DNA of 64,000 bases from Yamagishiella unicocca (GCA_003116995.1 BDSL01000152.1:62001-126000), one strand, 5' to 3'. Shown: positions 54,613 through 64,000, counted from the stretch's first letter. Numbers and translations are program-made. The notes: generated by a model from the sequence alone, not told the origin.

Positions 54613-56370
54613 ACTGGTTCGTCGGTTGGTATTCTGCTACGCTGGACCAACGGCGCATCAACCCGCACGCGGGAGCGAAACACAACAGCCCCCGGCCCGG
54701 AAGGCACCAGAACGGCAGACAAGCGGCCCACGAAGAGCTCCAGGCAGGCACCGCTCAGGCCCCGCATCAACCAGCACATCGCAAGCGACCCCCAACCACA
54801 CGGGGGAACTGGTGGGCGCCCCCGACACGACCCCACCCGGCCCGCGGCACACCGATGTGAGCAAAACCCCGCAGGCGGGCCGAAAAATTAGCACCTGCCG
54901 CCAACTGCGCACGAGCACACTTCACCAGGCGGGGCCCCCAGGGGGGCAAGGCACCGCCGGCCGGCGTGACACAGCCCGGAGCGTGAAGCGGCCGAGCTTA
55001 ATCGCGCAGAGAGCGACAACATCCCAAATACACTGTTCACAGCCGGGGGGGCTTGCAACAGCCAGAGCCCCACACGGGCCAGTGGCCGGACCCCAGCGGG
55101 GGCAGCTACCGACTGACCACGCAGGGCCGCCTGCAGCGGGCCCCCAGCCGCACAATTGCCCAGCCTGGGGGCAGGCACTACCGCAAGGTGCCCTTGGGGC
55201 ACACAGGTCACCGCACGAGCCACAGGGCAATGCCAGAAGTGGTGCAAGCGAGGGGGCACCGACCCGGCGCCGGCTCCAGCAGGAAACTCCCTGCACCCAC
55301 AGGCCTCTAGGGGAACGCCGTGAACATACGTGTTACCCGCCAGCGGAACCCCCGTCGACGGCCAGGCGTCAGAAGGCCTCCTTGTGTCGGTTCTCCTAGC
55401 GCACTTTCCACAGCCGAGGGAAGATGAGCCGCAAGCGGAACACCGCGCAAGGAGGCCGGGGGCCCCCAGAGGCGCCCCCAGGGCCTGCCGCACGTACGCC
55501 TCGTGCAGGGCGAGCCGGGCAGCCGCCACCGCCTCAAGCTGCAGGGCGGCACCCAGCCAAACAGTGAGGCGGCGGAGCAGCACAGGCTGGTCCAGCCCGG
55601 GACTCGCCAAGCCAACCGAGGGAGCAGGAGGGCGACGACAACATCAACCGATGGGGTCGTCCAACTGCTGGCAGGGTGGCGATGCACCTCGCGGGCGGCC
55701 ACCAACCAGGCGCAAGGCGCATCCAGGAGCAGGCGCTGCAGGCGCTGCACCAGCGCGCCATGACGGCCCCAGTCCGCGAAAGCCGGCAGGTTAGCAGCCG
55801 ACGGCGCCAGGGACACAGCGACCAGAGAGAGCGCTGGTTGGCTCGGACGGGGCCGGCCGCAGGGGGGAGTCCGGCGCCCAACCCCAGCATAGGCAGCAAG
55901 GGCGTCTTCGGCGACCAATACGTTCCCCAGCGTCCGCAAACCATGCAGGCGAGCTGGGAGGGTGATGGTGCTCCAGCCCAGGCCGCCGTGCAGCCCCGCC
56001 GGGTGGCGTTGCCCCACAGGGGAGCAGACCAGCACTAGTCGCCTGGCAGCAGGGGCTCCTCCGCCACATCGGGCAAAGGCGGGAGACAGGCAAGGCCGCT
56101 GACCACACGCCACACGTCAGCGGGCAGGTCAGCCGTGCCCAGCCAATCGTCATCAGCGGGCACCGTGAGGAGGGCGAGGGGGCGGGAAGCAGGGTGAAGG
56201 AGGCCCAGGCAGACCTGCGGCACCTGCTGCCATGGGTGCAGGAGCCGCTGCTCGACGATGGCACCATCCCCGAGCACAAAGCGTGCCGCCCAGCATGCGT
56301 AGCGGGCCAGCACGTGACAGCGCACGGGCAGGGCGCCGAAGCCGCCCGCAGCGTAGCGGGGTGATCGACT
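54613..56370 (-). pseudogene. Degenerate LINE (non-LTR retrotransposon) ORF2 3' region
   Basis: Read on the minus strand, three overlapping frames carry a continuous-looking protein broken by frameshifts: GFGALPVRCHVLARYACWAA and PADDDWLGTADLPADVWRVV (frame ending 56,035), then VQRLQRLLLDAPCAWLVAAR (to about 55,600), then GVPLAGNTYVHGVPLEACGC and LHHFWHCPVARAV (to 54,888). The Cys/His cluster with HFWHCPVA is the zinc-binding motif found C-terminal to the reverse transcriptase of L1-type LINEs, as in volvocine elements I recall. The RT core is absent. It abuts array copy 5 at its 3' side and gypsy sequence at its 5' side. Confidence 0.6.
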
Positions 56371-56374
56371 TGGA

Positions 56375-57720
56375 AGCGGCGGCGACCCCGTTGTTTCTGC
56401 TGATGGCGTGCGCAGGGATCCTCGAGGATCCGCGCAAAACCGCCGCTGTCCGTAATTGGCCTGCGCCCTCAAACCTGTCTGAGCTGCGTAAATTTCTGGG
56501 GCTTAGGATTATTTCGGTAAGATCATTGCGCTCTACCCTTTCATTGCCGCGCCTCGGACTTCCATGACGCGGAAAGATGCATTCAAGTCTCCTGCTGCCT
56601 GGACGCCTGAGTGCCAGGCTGCTTTCGATTCGATTCGGCGTGTCGTCGCCGAGGACAGTGTTGCGTTTCCCTGACTACTCTTTGCCTTTCCGTGTCGAAG
56701 TTATCTCTGACGCTTCGATGTACGGTACGGGAGCTGTCCTTCTACAGGAAGTGCGTCCAATCGCCTTTTCCAGTAAGACGTTTGTCCCCGCAGAGCACAA
56801 CTACTCTACTGGCGAGCAAGAACTGCTAGATGTCCTGCACGCCCTGCATGGTGTTGTTACCTTGAGGGCCGTCCGTTCGTTGTCAAAACGGACCATAAGC
56901 CCCTCGTCTTTCTGCAAGGCGTCCCTACGCTAAGCCGCTGCCAGGCGCTCTGGATGGAGTACATGGCGCCCTTCAACTGCACGTGGGAACACGTGGCGGA
57001 CCTGGCCATGAATGTCGCTGACGCCCTGAGCCGTCATCCCTCCCTGCATCATGCCGTGCTCGCAGCTGTGACGCGCCGCCGCGTCGGCCGTTCAGGCAGC
57101 GTCGGTTGCTGGGCTTGCTGAGCGCATTCATTCGCCTTGCATCTGCCGTTGACCCGTGGTTCGCAGTCCCTGCTAACACTGCTGCCCTGGTTTGTGAGCG
57201 TGGCCTACCTCTGGCCGCGTACTGCTAGGTCCGTACAACAGGTGGTGGTTGCTCCTCATGATGACCTGCTGCGTGCAACGTGACGTTTTGTCCCGCTACC
57301 ATGACGAATCCTTGGCTGGCCACCCTGGTTGTACACGTGTACACGCCTGCTGGACTTAGTTTATCGGGCGTTCTGGTGGCCTGGCTGGGGCTGCGACGCC
57401 GTCAACTACGTACGTTGGTTGTTGTTGTAACGGTTACAGTGGGTTCCAGACCAATAGGTAGAAAGAACCATAGGGCACATCGCCTGACACCGAGAAAGAC
57501 GGAGGAGACAAAGACGTTGGTGTGTGACACCTGCCAGCGAAATAAGCCGTTGTCTAGTGCTAAAACTGTCGGGCTTTTACAACCGCCTGTCCCTGATGCT
57601 CCCTGGCGTAGCGGCTCGCTCGCCGGACTATTTTGTCGCACTGCCCAAAACTTAGGGGGGGAACGACTATGTGTTGGTCCTCGTTGATTGCCTGACGAAG
57701 CGAAGATGATAGCAGTAACT
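56375..57720 (+). pseudogene. Degenerate Ty3/gypsy pol (RT end, RNase H, integrase start)
   Basis: The plus-strand frames change several times but keep the pol order. First comes an RT thumb/connection motif, ILEDPRKTAAVRNWPAPS and LSELRKFLGL (56,410-56,510). RNase H follows with VISDASMYGTGAVLLQ, RPIAFSSKTFVPAEHNYST and GEQELLDVLHALH (to 56,860), and after a frameshift VKTDHKPLVFLQGVPTLSR and MNVADALSRHPSL (to 57,045). The integrase zinc region ends in CDTCQRNKPLSS (57,525) and the start of its catalytic core is NDYVLVLVDCLTK. The RT catalytic core, Gag and LTRs are missing. It is disrupted by an insertion at 57,413-57,522. Confidence 0.75.
57413..57522 (+). mobile_element. Short (about 105 bp) insertion inside the gypsy integrase region
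   Basis: The element separates tyrosine-valine-arginine codons (aactacgta) from the VCDTCQRNK segment that should follow directly. The 8-bp acgttggt occurs at both edges, consistent with a target-site duplication. The inserted core (acagtgggttccag, gggcacatcgcctgacac) recurs at about 57,713-57,795. Confidence 0.55.
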
Positions 57721-57795
57721 GTGACAGTGGGTTCCAGATCAGAAGATAGAACCATCGGGCACATCGCCTGACACTGAAGGAGACGAAAGAGACAG
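57713..57795 (+). mobile_element. Second copy of the short insertion family
   Basis: Shares gtgacagtgggttccaga, gatagaacca and gggcacatcgcctgacac with the copy at 57,413-57,522 (about 80% by eye). It begins exactly where recognisable integrase sequence (RSKMIAVT) ends. Confidence 0.5.
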
Positions 57796-57839
57796 AAACC
57801 GAAGTGCACCGGGACAAAGGCCCTCAAAGGCAAACCACA

Positions 57840-58990
57840 ACAACACCAGCCGACAGCCCCGAGGCAAAATAGCAGCAGCCAGCACTCCAGGGGGAATTTA
57901 CGCTATAGGCTCTCCTATCAGGAACCGACCACCAACCAACCTAGCAGACCAGCAACCAACGGACCAGTGGAGCGCCGCCACGATCCAAGCAGAGTAACCG
58001 CCCGCCTCTCATCCCAAAAAGCACGAATCACCAACACAGCTTCGCCAAAAGCAAAGCATATTTGTTTACCGCATATTTGTTCATTGTTAACGAATTGGTG
58101 CAAATGATCGCGTTTGGATTAGTGGAGGTGCCGAGGTACCGCGGCCAACTGCAGCCAAGGCTATGCGTTGGCGCGTTGCCATCAAAACGTCACCCAACAG
58201 CCTTGCGGGTCTACTTATAAGCAATAAGTGCAGAGCAACATCCTTGGCCCTAGTGCCAAGTGCAGGTTTTGCTTATGGCACTCCTTTCGAATTTACAAGT
58301 TATAGGCAGTAGAGCTGCACAGCCGACCGGAAGCTGACTAAAGTAACTGGTATAGGTAAAGCTATACGGCTAGCTATAGGTCGCTGCTAGAAAGCCCAAG
58401 AAAAATGACTGTCTAAGCCTCGAACACTGAAATTTGGCACCCCTTACGTTTTGCCATGCCAGTATGCTATCGTGGAGATCACTGTACTGGTACATAATAA
58501 ATAACGCTAACAGGGCGAAACATCGTAACTCACAGCGACTAAAGAGGCAGTACGAAAAGATTTCGAAGTTAATCAACTTCCATCATCGCAACAATGTACC
58601 CCGGTCAGGGGCTGGGGGCCAGTCCGCGGGGGACTGACCCAGGGGCTGGCCCCCAGTCCCTGGCCGACTGGGCCGTGATGAAGCGCCCCGCGCAGCGCCA
58701 AAAACGCACGTTTCTCTCAGCACCCAGCTGCACAAGCATAGGGCACACATACATGGGGACTCCTGAGCGGTCAGCGGCCGCTCGCACACCCGCTGGAGCT
58801 CAGACGTGCTCGGACGTACTGCACGCGCGCGCCAAACGGCTTGCACCAAAAGGAACCGCCAAATCGTTACCATAACAAATAGCTTAACAAATAGCATGCC
58901 CTCAGATGCTTAATGCTTTTTACGTAGCCGTGTCAAATTGCACAATTGCTCGTGCCAATGCGCTCGCGGTAGATTACCGCGCGGCGCACA
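57840..58990. other. Non-coding stretch between the gypsy debris and the Crypton-like gene
   Basis: AT-richer sequence with several degenerate ctatagg/ataggt motifs (58,340-58,390) and a strong inverted-repeat cluster at 58,606-58,665. No coherent gene was found. The last 100-200 bp before 58,991 presumably hold the promoter of the next gene. Confidence 0.4.
58606..58665. repeat. GC-rich inverted-repeat cluster
   Basis: ctgggggccag and ctggcccccag are reverse complements, within overlapping ggggctgg/ggactg blocks, so the region can form alternative hairpins. Function unknown. Confidence 0.6.
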
Positions 58991-61386
58991 ATGGCCCCCA
59001 AAGTAGCGGCCAAAAGGCAGCGACAACCGCCAGTCGTTGCGAAACGGCGAAGGACTCAGAAGTCGCTGACAGATCCTCTCGGGAGCGCGTCCGATGGCGA
59101 GGGCGGCGACAACGCGGCGGCTGGCCCCAGAGTGTGGGGAGATGCAGAGATGGCGGAGCTCTTGCAGAACGCCAAAGATGCGCAGCGCGAGGCGACCTCG
59201 TCAGCCTATTCCACACAGCTCCGGAAGCTGACGGTGCGCACACGCTTTGGAACGGGGCATGGCACGGTTGCGCACATGTCCTCAACCCTCACATGCCTCC
59301 CGCTGCCCCCCTCCCCCTCCTCCTCCCCCCTTATGGCCCCTCCCCGCGTAGAAAATCTGCAAGCTTTACGGGAAGGACCCATTCGAGCTCTACGGTGAGG
59401 AGCTGGCCAAGATGGGCGTGGAGCTCGTCAAGCATCTGCAAAGCAAGCAGGTGTGCGCTTTGGGGGGGGGCAGGTGCGGTTTTGGGGGGCGAGTCATTGG
59501 CCATGAGGACTATGGCGTCGACAGTACCTGTACTGCCGCACCCTCGCTGGGACCTCTCCCCCGCTGTTGCCCCTCACCGCACCCTTAATGGGTCCTCTCC
59601 CCCACTGTTGCCCTCTGGCAGCAAGCATCCACCACCATCGGCAACGCGAGCAGCATGATCCGGTGGCTCTGCACACAGAACCGCCTGCGCCTGAGGAAGA
59701 CCGAGGACATCAAGAACGCTGGTGACCACGAGTTCTTCCGGATGCAGGTCCAGGCTGCGAGGAAAGCAGTCAAAGGTTCCGGGCCAAGGTGCGTGCTGGC
59801 CCCACGACAGCGCACATCCTGGCCCCACGACAGCGCACAGCCTGAAATCGTCTTGACATGTGTTGTAGGCGGCAAGGTGATCCCCATGCCAACACCGTCA
59901 ACGACTCTTACACCGGCGAGGAGTACGGGAAGATCGCCCTGCTGCTGGTTGGTGGCTTCATGGCGGCCAAGGAGCTTCCGAACTGGACCGTGCTGCAAGT
60001 GGCGCTGGCGCAGCTGTTCGTGCACCTCATGCACTTTGGGGCGGGGCGCGGCGATGACACGCGGGTCATGCACATCGCAGACATTGGCAAGGCACGCCTG
60101 GTGGACGCCTTGTCAGGTGCTGTGAAGTGTTTCATGCTGCCGATCGTCCTTTTTGGCACCAAGACACAGTCCGTAAGCAGGGGGCTGTCGAGTGGTTGGG
60201 GCCTCACACAAACTGTGTATGAATCGACTGACCATCTCTCTCGTTGCTGCAGACTGACCGACCCAACTATATTGCCCTCATCCGGCACAACAATGTCTTC
60301 CAGTGTGCCATTCGTTCACTGGCGGAATCCTTCTTCGTGCGCTTCGTTGTTTCTGGAGAGCCCTTCCCCGACCCCCGCGATGAGAAAGACTGGTGAGCCC
60401 AGATGACGTACATGGAAAAGCTATGTATCTTTGCCTGCATGGTCGACCCTGTACAGCTTGCACGGCGACAAGTGGTACCCGGCCAACGATAAGAGCCTTC
60501 GCAAGCGGATAGGCGAGCTCAAGCACCTGTACGACGCCTGCATCCAGGATACTGCCAAGCTACGGTCGTGCACTCAAAAGGAAGCGGCGGCCTTCTGGAC
60601 GGGGAAGCAGAGGGAGCACGCGGCACTGACTGCCTCGGGCAAGCTGCAGGCCTTGAAGGTGTACTGGGAGAACGTTGTCAACCCGCTGCGGAAGGACAGT
60701 ACCAAGTTCGAGGCGTACGTAGCAAAGCAACGGCCACCAGACTTCATCTCGCCGACCAAGGAGGTCTTGGAACGGAAAAAGGTAGGCTGATAGAAGCTTT
60801 GTGGCCCACCCTAGTAGACTTCTAGAGGGTGGAGAATCTTCTAGACGGCCAAACCTGGTCCTCTTACACACTCTCGCCTCTCTGCACGTAGGGCAGCAGA
60901 AGCTTAGCTGCAGCAACGGAGCTGCCATTGGAGGAGGCATCCGCAGCAAGGGACCTGGTATGTAGACAAGGGTTGGCCCTCCAAATATAACGACTACCCT
61001 CACCGCCAGTCCCTGGGTTTATGCAGGCAAGCACCAGCGGGGAGCAGGCCACCGGACCACCTGCAGCACCGGGAGTGGAGGGGCCACCTGTGGCTCAGAG
61101 CCTGGTGGGTCTTAACGGGGGTCACACTCCGATCACTTGTTGATTATATAAATCAAGCATACTGATCACCCCTTGCCGTGTGTCCAAACAGAAGAAGGCT
61201 CCACACTCGGGGCATCAAATGTTCGTCGGCCACGTATTCAAGACGGCCGGTAACAAACCCGTAAACCTTTCAGAGGCGGTGCAGCAGTGGAAGAGCTTGC
61301 AGCCCGCGGAACAAGAGGAGTGGAACCAAAAATGCGCTGCCGCCAAGAAGGCATTCAAGGATGCCGCGGCCAAGAAAGCACTGTAG
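58991..61386 (+). CDS. Crypton/Ndc10-like tyrosine-recombinase-fold protein with HMG-like C-terminus (538 aa, 9 exons)
   Basis: Exons 58991-59233, 59352-59450, 59622-59788, 59869-60172, 60253-60392, 60457-60781, 60892-60957, 61027-61104 and 61192-61386 (TAG) all join in phase. The N-terminus is basic (VAAKRQRQPPVVAKRRR, NLS-like). A core-binding-like helical region follows (STQLRKLTKICKLYGKDPFE). Then come LFVHLMHFGAGRGDDTRVMH, LPIVLFGTKTQS, NYIALIRHNNVFQC, FFVRFVVSGEPFPD and DEKD. This series matches the order of the Ndc10_II/Crypton recombinase domain (RGxxxR, GKTN-like, RH, CxxxAL, RF, GEPFPD). The expected second catalytic half (H-R-G and Tyr) is not visible. The last exon (HQMFVGHVFKTAG, AVQQWKSLQPAEQEEWNQ) resembles an HMG box. 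A domesticated or decaying Crypton is inferred. Confidence 0.68.
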
Positions 61387-61660
61387 CGGAGGGCGGGGAG
61401 GCGGGGAGTCCAGCAGGGAAACGGGGGGCGGGGGTGAGGGTGGCGGGGGCGGGGGCGGATTCAACGGGGGTGGGGCCGGAGTGGGCCGTGGCGGCGGCAG
61501 CAGCGGGGGATGGGGGGCAAGGGGCGGGGGGGGGGAGTAGAGCGGCTTGTATGGATAGGGAGCAAGACTCTGCCATGCCGTGACACAGACCTTAAATGGT
61601 GAGATGGGACTGCTTGGCGCTTACCTATTGGGAAAGCGAAGCCGGAGTCACCTAGCTATC

Positions 61661-61780
61661 GTGTGGTGTATTTGGGCTGAGGGATCAGACAGGCCAGGCT
61701 GCAGTGGACTTGGCGGTCACTTATGCCCCGGCGAGTGCGGTGGATTTTGGGCTGAGGGTTCAGGCAGGCGAAGTTGAACA
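61661..61780 (+). repeat. Direct repeat downstream of the Crypton-like gene, copy 1
   Basis: gtgtggtgtatttgggctga, gatcagacaggccaggctgc and cttggcggtcac recur with small changes at 62,188-62,290. Together with the exon duplication this indicates a tandem duplication of the gene's 3' end and flank. Confidence 0.75.
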
Positions 61781-61976
61781 AATGAAACCCGTGCATTGGA
61801 GGCTTTTCCTTTAATGACATGGGCTTGAAGTGCAGTCTCTCTGTTACGAGTCTACGTGGAACAACTTCAAGGTCTCTCCCTGGCACAGCACTAAAGCATC
61901 AATCATACTGCAGCTGGTGTGGGAATGAGCACGTTTGATAATGGGTGTGGGATTGGGCAGGTATGATTAGGACCTT

Positions 61977-62165
61977 CTGATCACTCCTTGCCAAGTGTCC
62001 TAGCAGAAAAAGTCACCGCCCTAAGGGCATCAAATGTTCATCGGTCAGGTAATGAGTACAACGGGTATACAACTTCTAGAGGCAGTGCAGCAGTGGAAGA
62101 GCTTGCAGCCCCCGTAACAAGATGAGTGGAACCATAAGTGCGCTGCGGCCAAGGAAGCGCTGTAT
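61977..62165 (+). pseudogene. Broken duplicate of the last exon of the Crypton-like gene
   Basis: Aligns with 61,163-61,386: gatcactccttgcc, the acceptor region with cagaaaaag, gggcatcaaatgttcatcgg, aggcagtgcagcagtggaag, agcttgcagcccc. It carries indels, and the codon matching the Glu after LQPA is TAA, so it cannot extend the protein. The 3' part (tgcgctgcggccaag) also matches. Confidence 0.8.
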
Positions 62166-62187
62166 CGGGGGGTGGGAGTGTGGTGTA

Positions 62188-62290
62188 TTGGGGCTGAAGG
62201 ATCAGACATACCAGGCTGCGGTGGGCTTGGCGGTCACATCAATACAGCATAGCCTGGCGGGTGCGGTGGACTTGGGCTGAGGGCTCAGGC
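62188..62290 (+). repeat. Direct repeat downstream of the Crypton-like gene, copy 2
   Basis: Second copy of the 61,661-61,780 block, with gtgtggtgtattggggctga and gatcagacataccaggctgc, interrupted by a short insertion with tcaatacagcat. Confidence 0.75.
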
Positions 62291-62463
62291 AGGCGAATTT
62301 GGATGATTGAGACCCGTGCAAATGAGACTCTTTCTTCAAGTGAATTTCCTCTGTTACAGGTCTCCCTGGCACAGCCTCAGAGAGAGAGATCAGACTGAAG
62401 CTACTCGCAATGAGCCCTCCAGGGGCATCACTGCTACACAAAAACAAAAAAGCCCGATCTTCA

Positions 62464-62745
62464 CTTAGGGCATCAGCTGCTCCACCGGGCTTCAAACTGT
62501 TCCACGCCACCCTGCTTATAATAGGCAGTCCAAGCCAATCACACCACTCCCATCCACGGGCCAGCTTCCCCACCAAACAGGGGGCCACGGCGTAATCCAA
62601 GCTAGGGCATCAGCTGCTCCACCGCCAGGGGCTTCAAACTGTTCCACGCCACCCTGCTTATAATAGGCAGTCCAAGCCAATCACACCACTCCCATCCACG
62701 GGCCAGCGTCCCCAGCACACTGGGGGCCACGGCGTAGTCCACCAC
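62464..62745. repeat. Tandem duplication of about 140 bp
   Basis: 62,464-62,601 and 62,607-62,745 both run from agggcatcagctgctccacc through ctgcttataataggcagtcc and catccacgggccagc to gggggccacggcgtaatcca or its cgtagtcca variant. It contains the 3' end of the minus-strand gene at 62,602, so the terminal segment (GWEWCDWLGLPIISRVAWNS) is encoded twice. Confidence 0.9.
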
Positions 62746-63052
62746 GGACATATCCCCCTGTCGCTGCCCCCGCTGCTGCCGCCGGGCCAGCCGCACCAGC
62801 TGTGTGCGTAGCAGCATGCGTACAGCCCGGCGGTTGGTCTTGGTACCTTTCCACGACGTGCCGCTCCAGATTACTGATGTCAGGGGTGCCACGCCTGCCC
62901 TCTTGGTACGCCTTTGAAGACGTACCAGCATGTCAGTGGCCACGATGGCCACTGACATGGCGCGCTTCTTCTCCTCTGCAAGGAGGTGCTCCAGGACTGG
63001 GTGCAGGGCAGCGGCCTGGAGCGCAGTTGTTGGGCAAAGGGTGGATTCAGGT
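62602..63052 (-). CDS. Unidentified protein, 3'-terminal exon(s)
   Basis: On the minus strand the frame is open from about 63,052 to the stop at 62,602. It reads like coding sequence: LQAAALHPVLEHLLAEEKKR, MSVAIVATDMLVRLQRRTKR, SVIWSGTSWKGTKTNRRAVR, MLLRTQLVRLARRQQRGQRQ, then GWEWCDWLGLPIISRVAWNS and a terminal LAVEQLMP. It is basic, with a Trp-rich end. I cannot assign a family. Upstream exons, if any, were not found; a TGA precedes at about 63,053. It may be a fragment of a repeat-borne gene. A duplicated, shifted terminal segment lies at 62,464-62,601. Confidence 0.4.
62929..62959. repeat. Perfect palindrome, 14-bp arms, 3-nt loop, in the coding frame
   Basis: catgtcagtggcca, loop cga, tggccactgacatg. 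On the minus strand the palindrome encodes MSVAIVATDM in the open frame ending at 62,602. Confidence 0.85.
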
Positions 63053-63059
63053 CATATGG

Positions 63060-63774
63060 GAGGCGGGCCCCCCCGCCCTAATCTGCCAAAGCCGCGGCCG
63101 CAGAGTTCGCATGCGCCCCAACAAACTTGTCCATCGGGTGCCAGGTGAAGCAATGAGCAATGCAAGTGCCTAGCGACTAGCTCGGCGGTCGCTCAAGACA
63201 TCCATAGCCGCCTACGGCATGCCTGCCCAAAACAAGGCGCCCGTAGCCCACCATTTCTGTCGCTTTCAAGAGAGAGCTAAGAGCTGCAATGCACTCCCAG
63301 TAGTGGCAGCGAATATATGGTGCGGATGCCTAGCACTAAGGGCAGTCGGTCAGAGGTGCTTGTTTGTTTGCGAGCCCGCTATTGATTCACAAGTAGTATG
63401 CCCCAAAAGTGAATGGATGGCAAAAGACGACACCTATGAAAGCGCCGTAAACTGCCCGCCTGCCCGCCCTGGCCCAAACGCCTCTGCGACGCGCGATTCA
63501 CTTACATGTTGCTCAGCCCTACCCAGCCAACCCCGGCCGAGCCTCCAGAGCGCCAGTCCGTGCTTTGTCAACGTCCATGTCACCACCAGAGCGAGCAGCG
63601 GGACACAAATGCAGCTGGGGACTCTCCATAAGGTGCATGTTACATATGCAAAGTCGTTCCCGTAGTGTACAGTGTAAGTGGCCGGTCCAGGGGCATCTGT
63701 TTATATATGTGCCCTGGCCGAGTCCCTGACCAGTCCCGGGAGGCGCCCCTGGTCCGTCCCTGCATGGGGTACAC
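63060..63774. other. Gene-poor stretch near the right edge
   Basis: No splice-coherent gene was found; the 148-residue plus-strand frame from 63,219 has unremarkable composition and no recognisable motif. A TATA-like ctgtttatatatgtgcc lies at about 63,698. Confidence 0.35.
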
Positions 63775-64000
63775 CGCCCTCAACACCTTAAGGAGACATC
63801 GTGGAAATGGTGAACGGTGGACCGTGCGTTTGTATATTTTGACGTCTTAATGCTGTGTGTGCAGCAATGTGGATGCGAGGATGCCTATGGGAGGGCCGAG
63901 ACTGCCGCAGGCCGACAGTAGGGTTCCGTATGTTATATAATGTTAATCCTATTATAATGAGCTGATGATAGAGCGACTTTCATTGGTCTAGTGGGAGTGC
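63775..64000 (+). repeat. Diverged relative of the 2,981-bp array unit (continues past the window)
   Basis: Colinear with 40,905-41,133 of array copy 1. Shared blocks in order: ccctcaacaccttaaggaga versus ccctctacgcctcaagaagg; ggaccgtgcgtt versus ggacggtgcgtt; gactgccgcaggccgacag (identical); agagcgac and ttcattggtctagtggga (identical). About 70-75% similar by eye with indels. Confidence 0.8.

Noticed and set aside
54626..55399. 257-aa plus-strand frame in the LINE region
   Set aside because: Antisense to the recognisable LINE sequence with its HFWHCPVA motif; low-complexity translation.
63219..63665. 148-aa plus-strand frame near the right edge
   Set aside because: No motif, no coding-like bias, no splice partners; likely chance.

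Overview
The window looks like nuclear DNA of a chlamydomonadalean (volvocine-type) green alga. It has GC-rich, intron-dense genes with GT-AG introns whose exons splice in phase, TGTAA polyadenylation-type signals, abundant intronic minisatellites, TTTTAGGG-like interstitial telomeric tracts, and LINE and Ty3/gypsy debris. No rRNA, tRNA, CRISPR array or bacterial operon was seen. All gene models are hand-built from reading frame, splice consensus and phase; no transcript evidence was available.

Region by region: (1) 1-9,851, minus strand: a multi-exon gene for a large secreted Cys-rich protein with a signal peptide, EGF-like modules and pre-peptidase-C-like beta modules. Its 3' end lies beyond the left edge. 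(2) 9,852-10,292: a divergent promoter interval. (3) 10,293-34,180, plus strand: a giant gene of about 29 exons and about 4,600 codons. It encodes an N-terminal leucine-rich-repeat block, long disordered stretches, a hendecad (11-residue) coiled coil, a block of Sfi1-type (centrin-binding-like) Trp repeats, more coiled coil and a disordered tail. A basal-body, centrosome or striated-fibre role is inferred. (4) 34,181-35,919: intergenic, with a perfect hairpin. (5) 35,920-40,196, plus strand: a 4-exon gene (about 1,229 aa) with a 55-copy 18-bp coding minisatellite and a C-terminal segment resembling GCR1_C/Myb-like DNA-binding domains. (6) About 40,517-54,612: a near-identical tandem array of a 2,981-bp unit (4 units plus a truncated fifth). 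Each unit carries a small gene for a 171-aa glycine-zipper hydrophobic protein; copy 4 is frameshifted. (7) 54,613-57,840: a degenerate LINE (minus) abutting a degenerate Ty3/gypsy pol (plus), the latter holding two related short insertions. (8) 58,991-61,386, plus strand: a 9-exon gene for a Crypton/Ndc10-like tyrosine-recombinase-fold protein with an HMG-like C-terminus, followed by a broken duplicate of its last exon. (9) About 62,200-63,060, minus strand: the 3' part of an unidentified gene whose terminal segment is tandemly duplicated. (10) About 63,775-64,000: a diverged relative of the 2,981-bp unit running off the right edge.

The left 34 kb therefore reads as ordinary host genes (an extracellular protein and a cytoskeletal giant). 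The right 30 kb is a repeat-rich block where a recently amplified small gene sits between two genes with Ndc10/Crypton- and GCR1-like features. The most unusual items are the tandem glycine-zipper array and its alternative 3' flanks, the LRR + hendecad + Sfi1 giant protein, the Crypton-like gene, and short repeats shared between introns of two different genes, one family always in sense just upstream of 3' splice sites.
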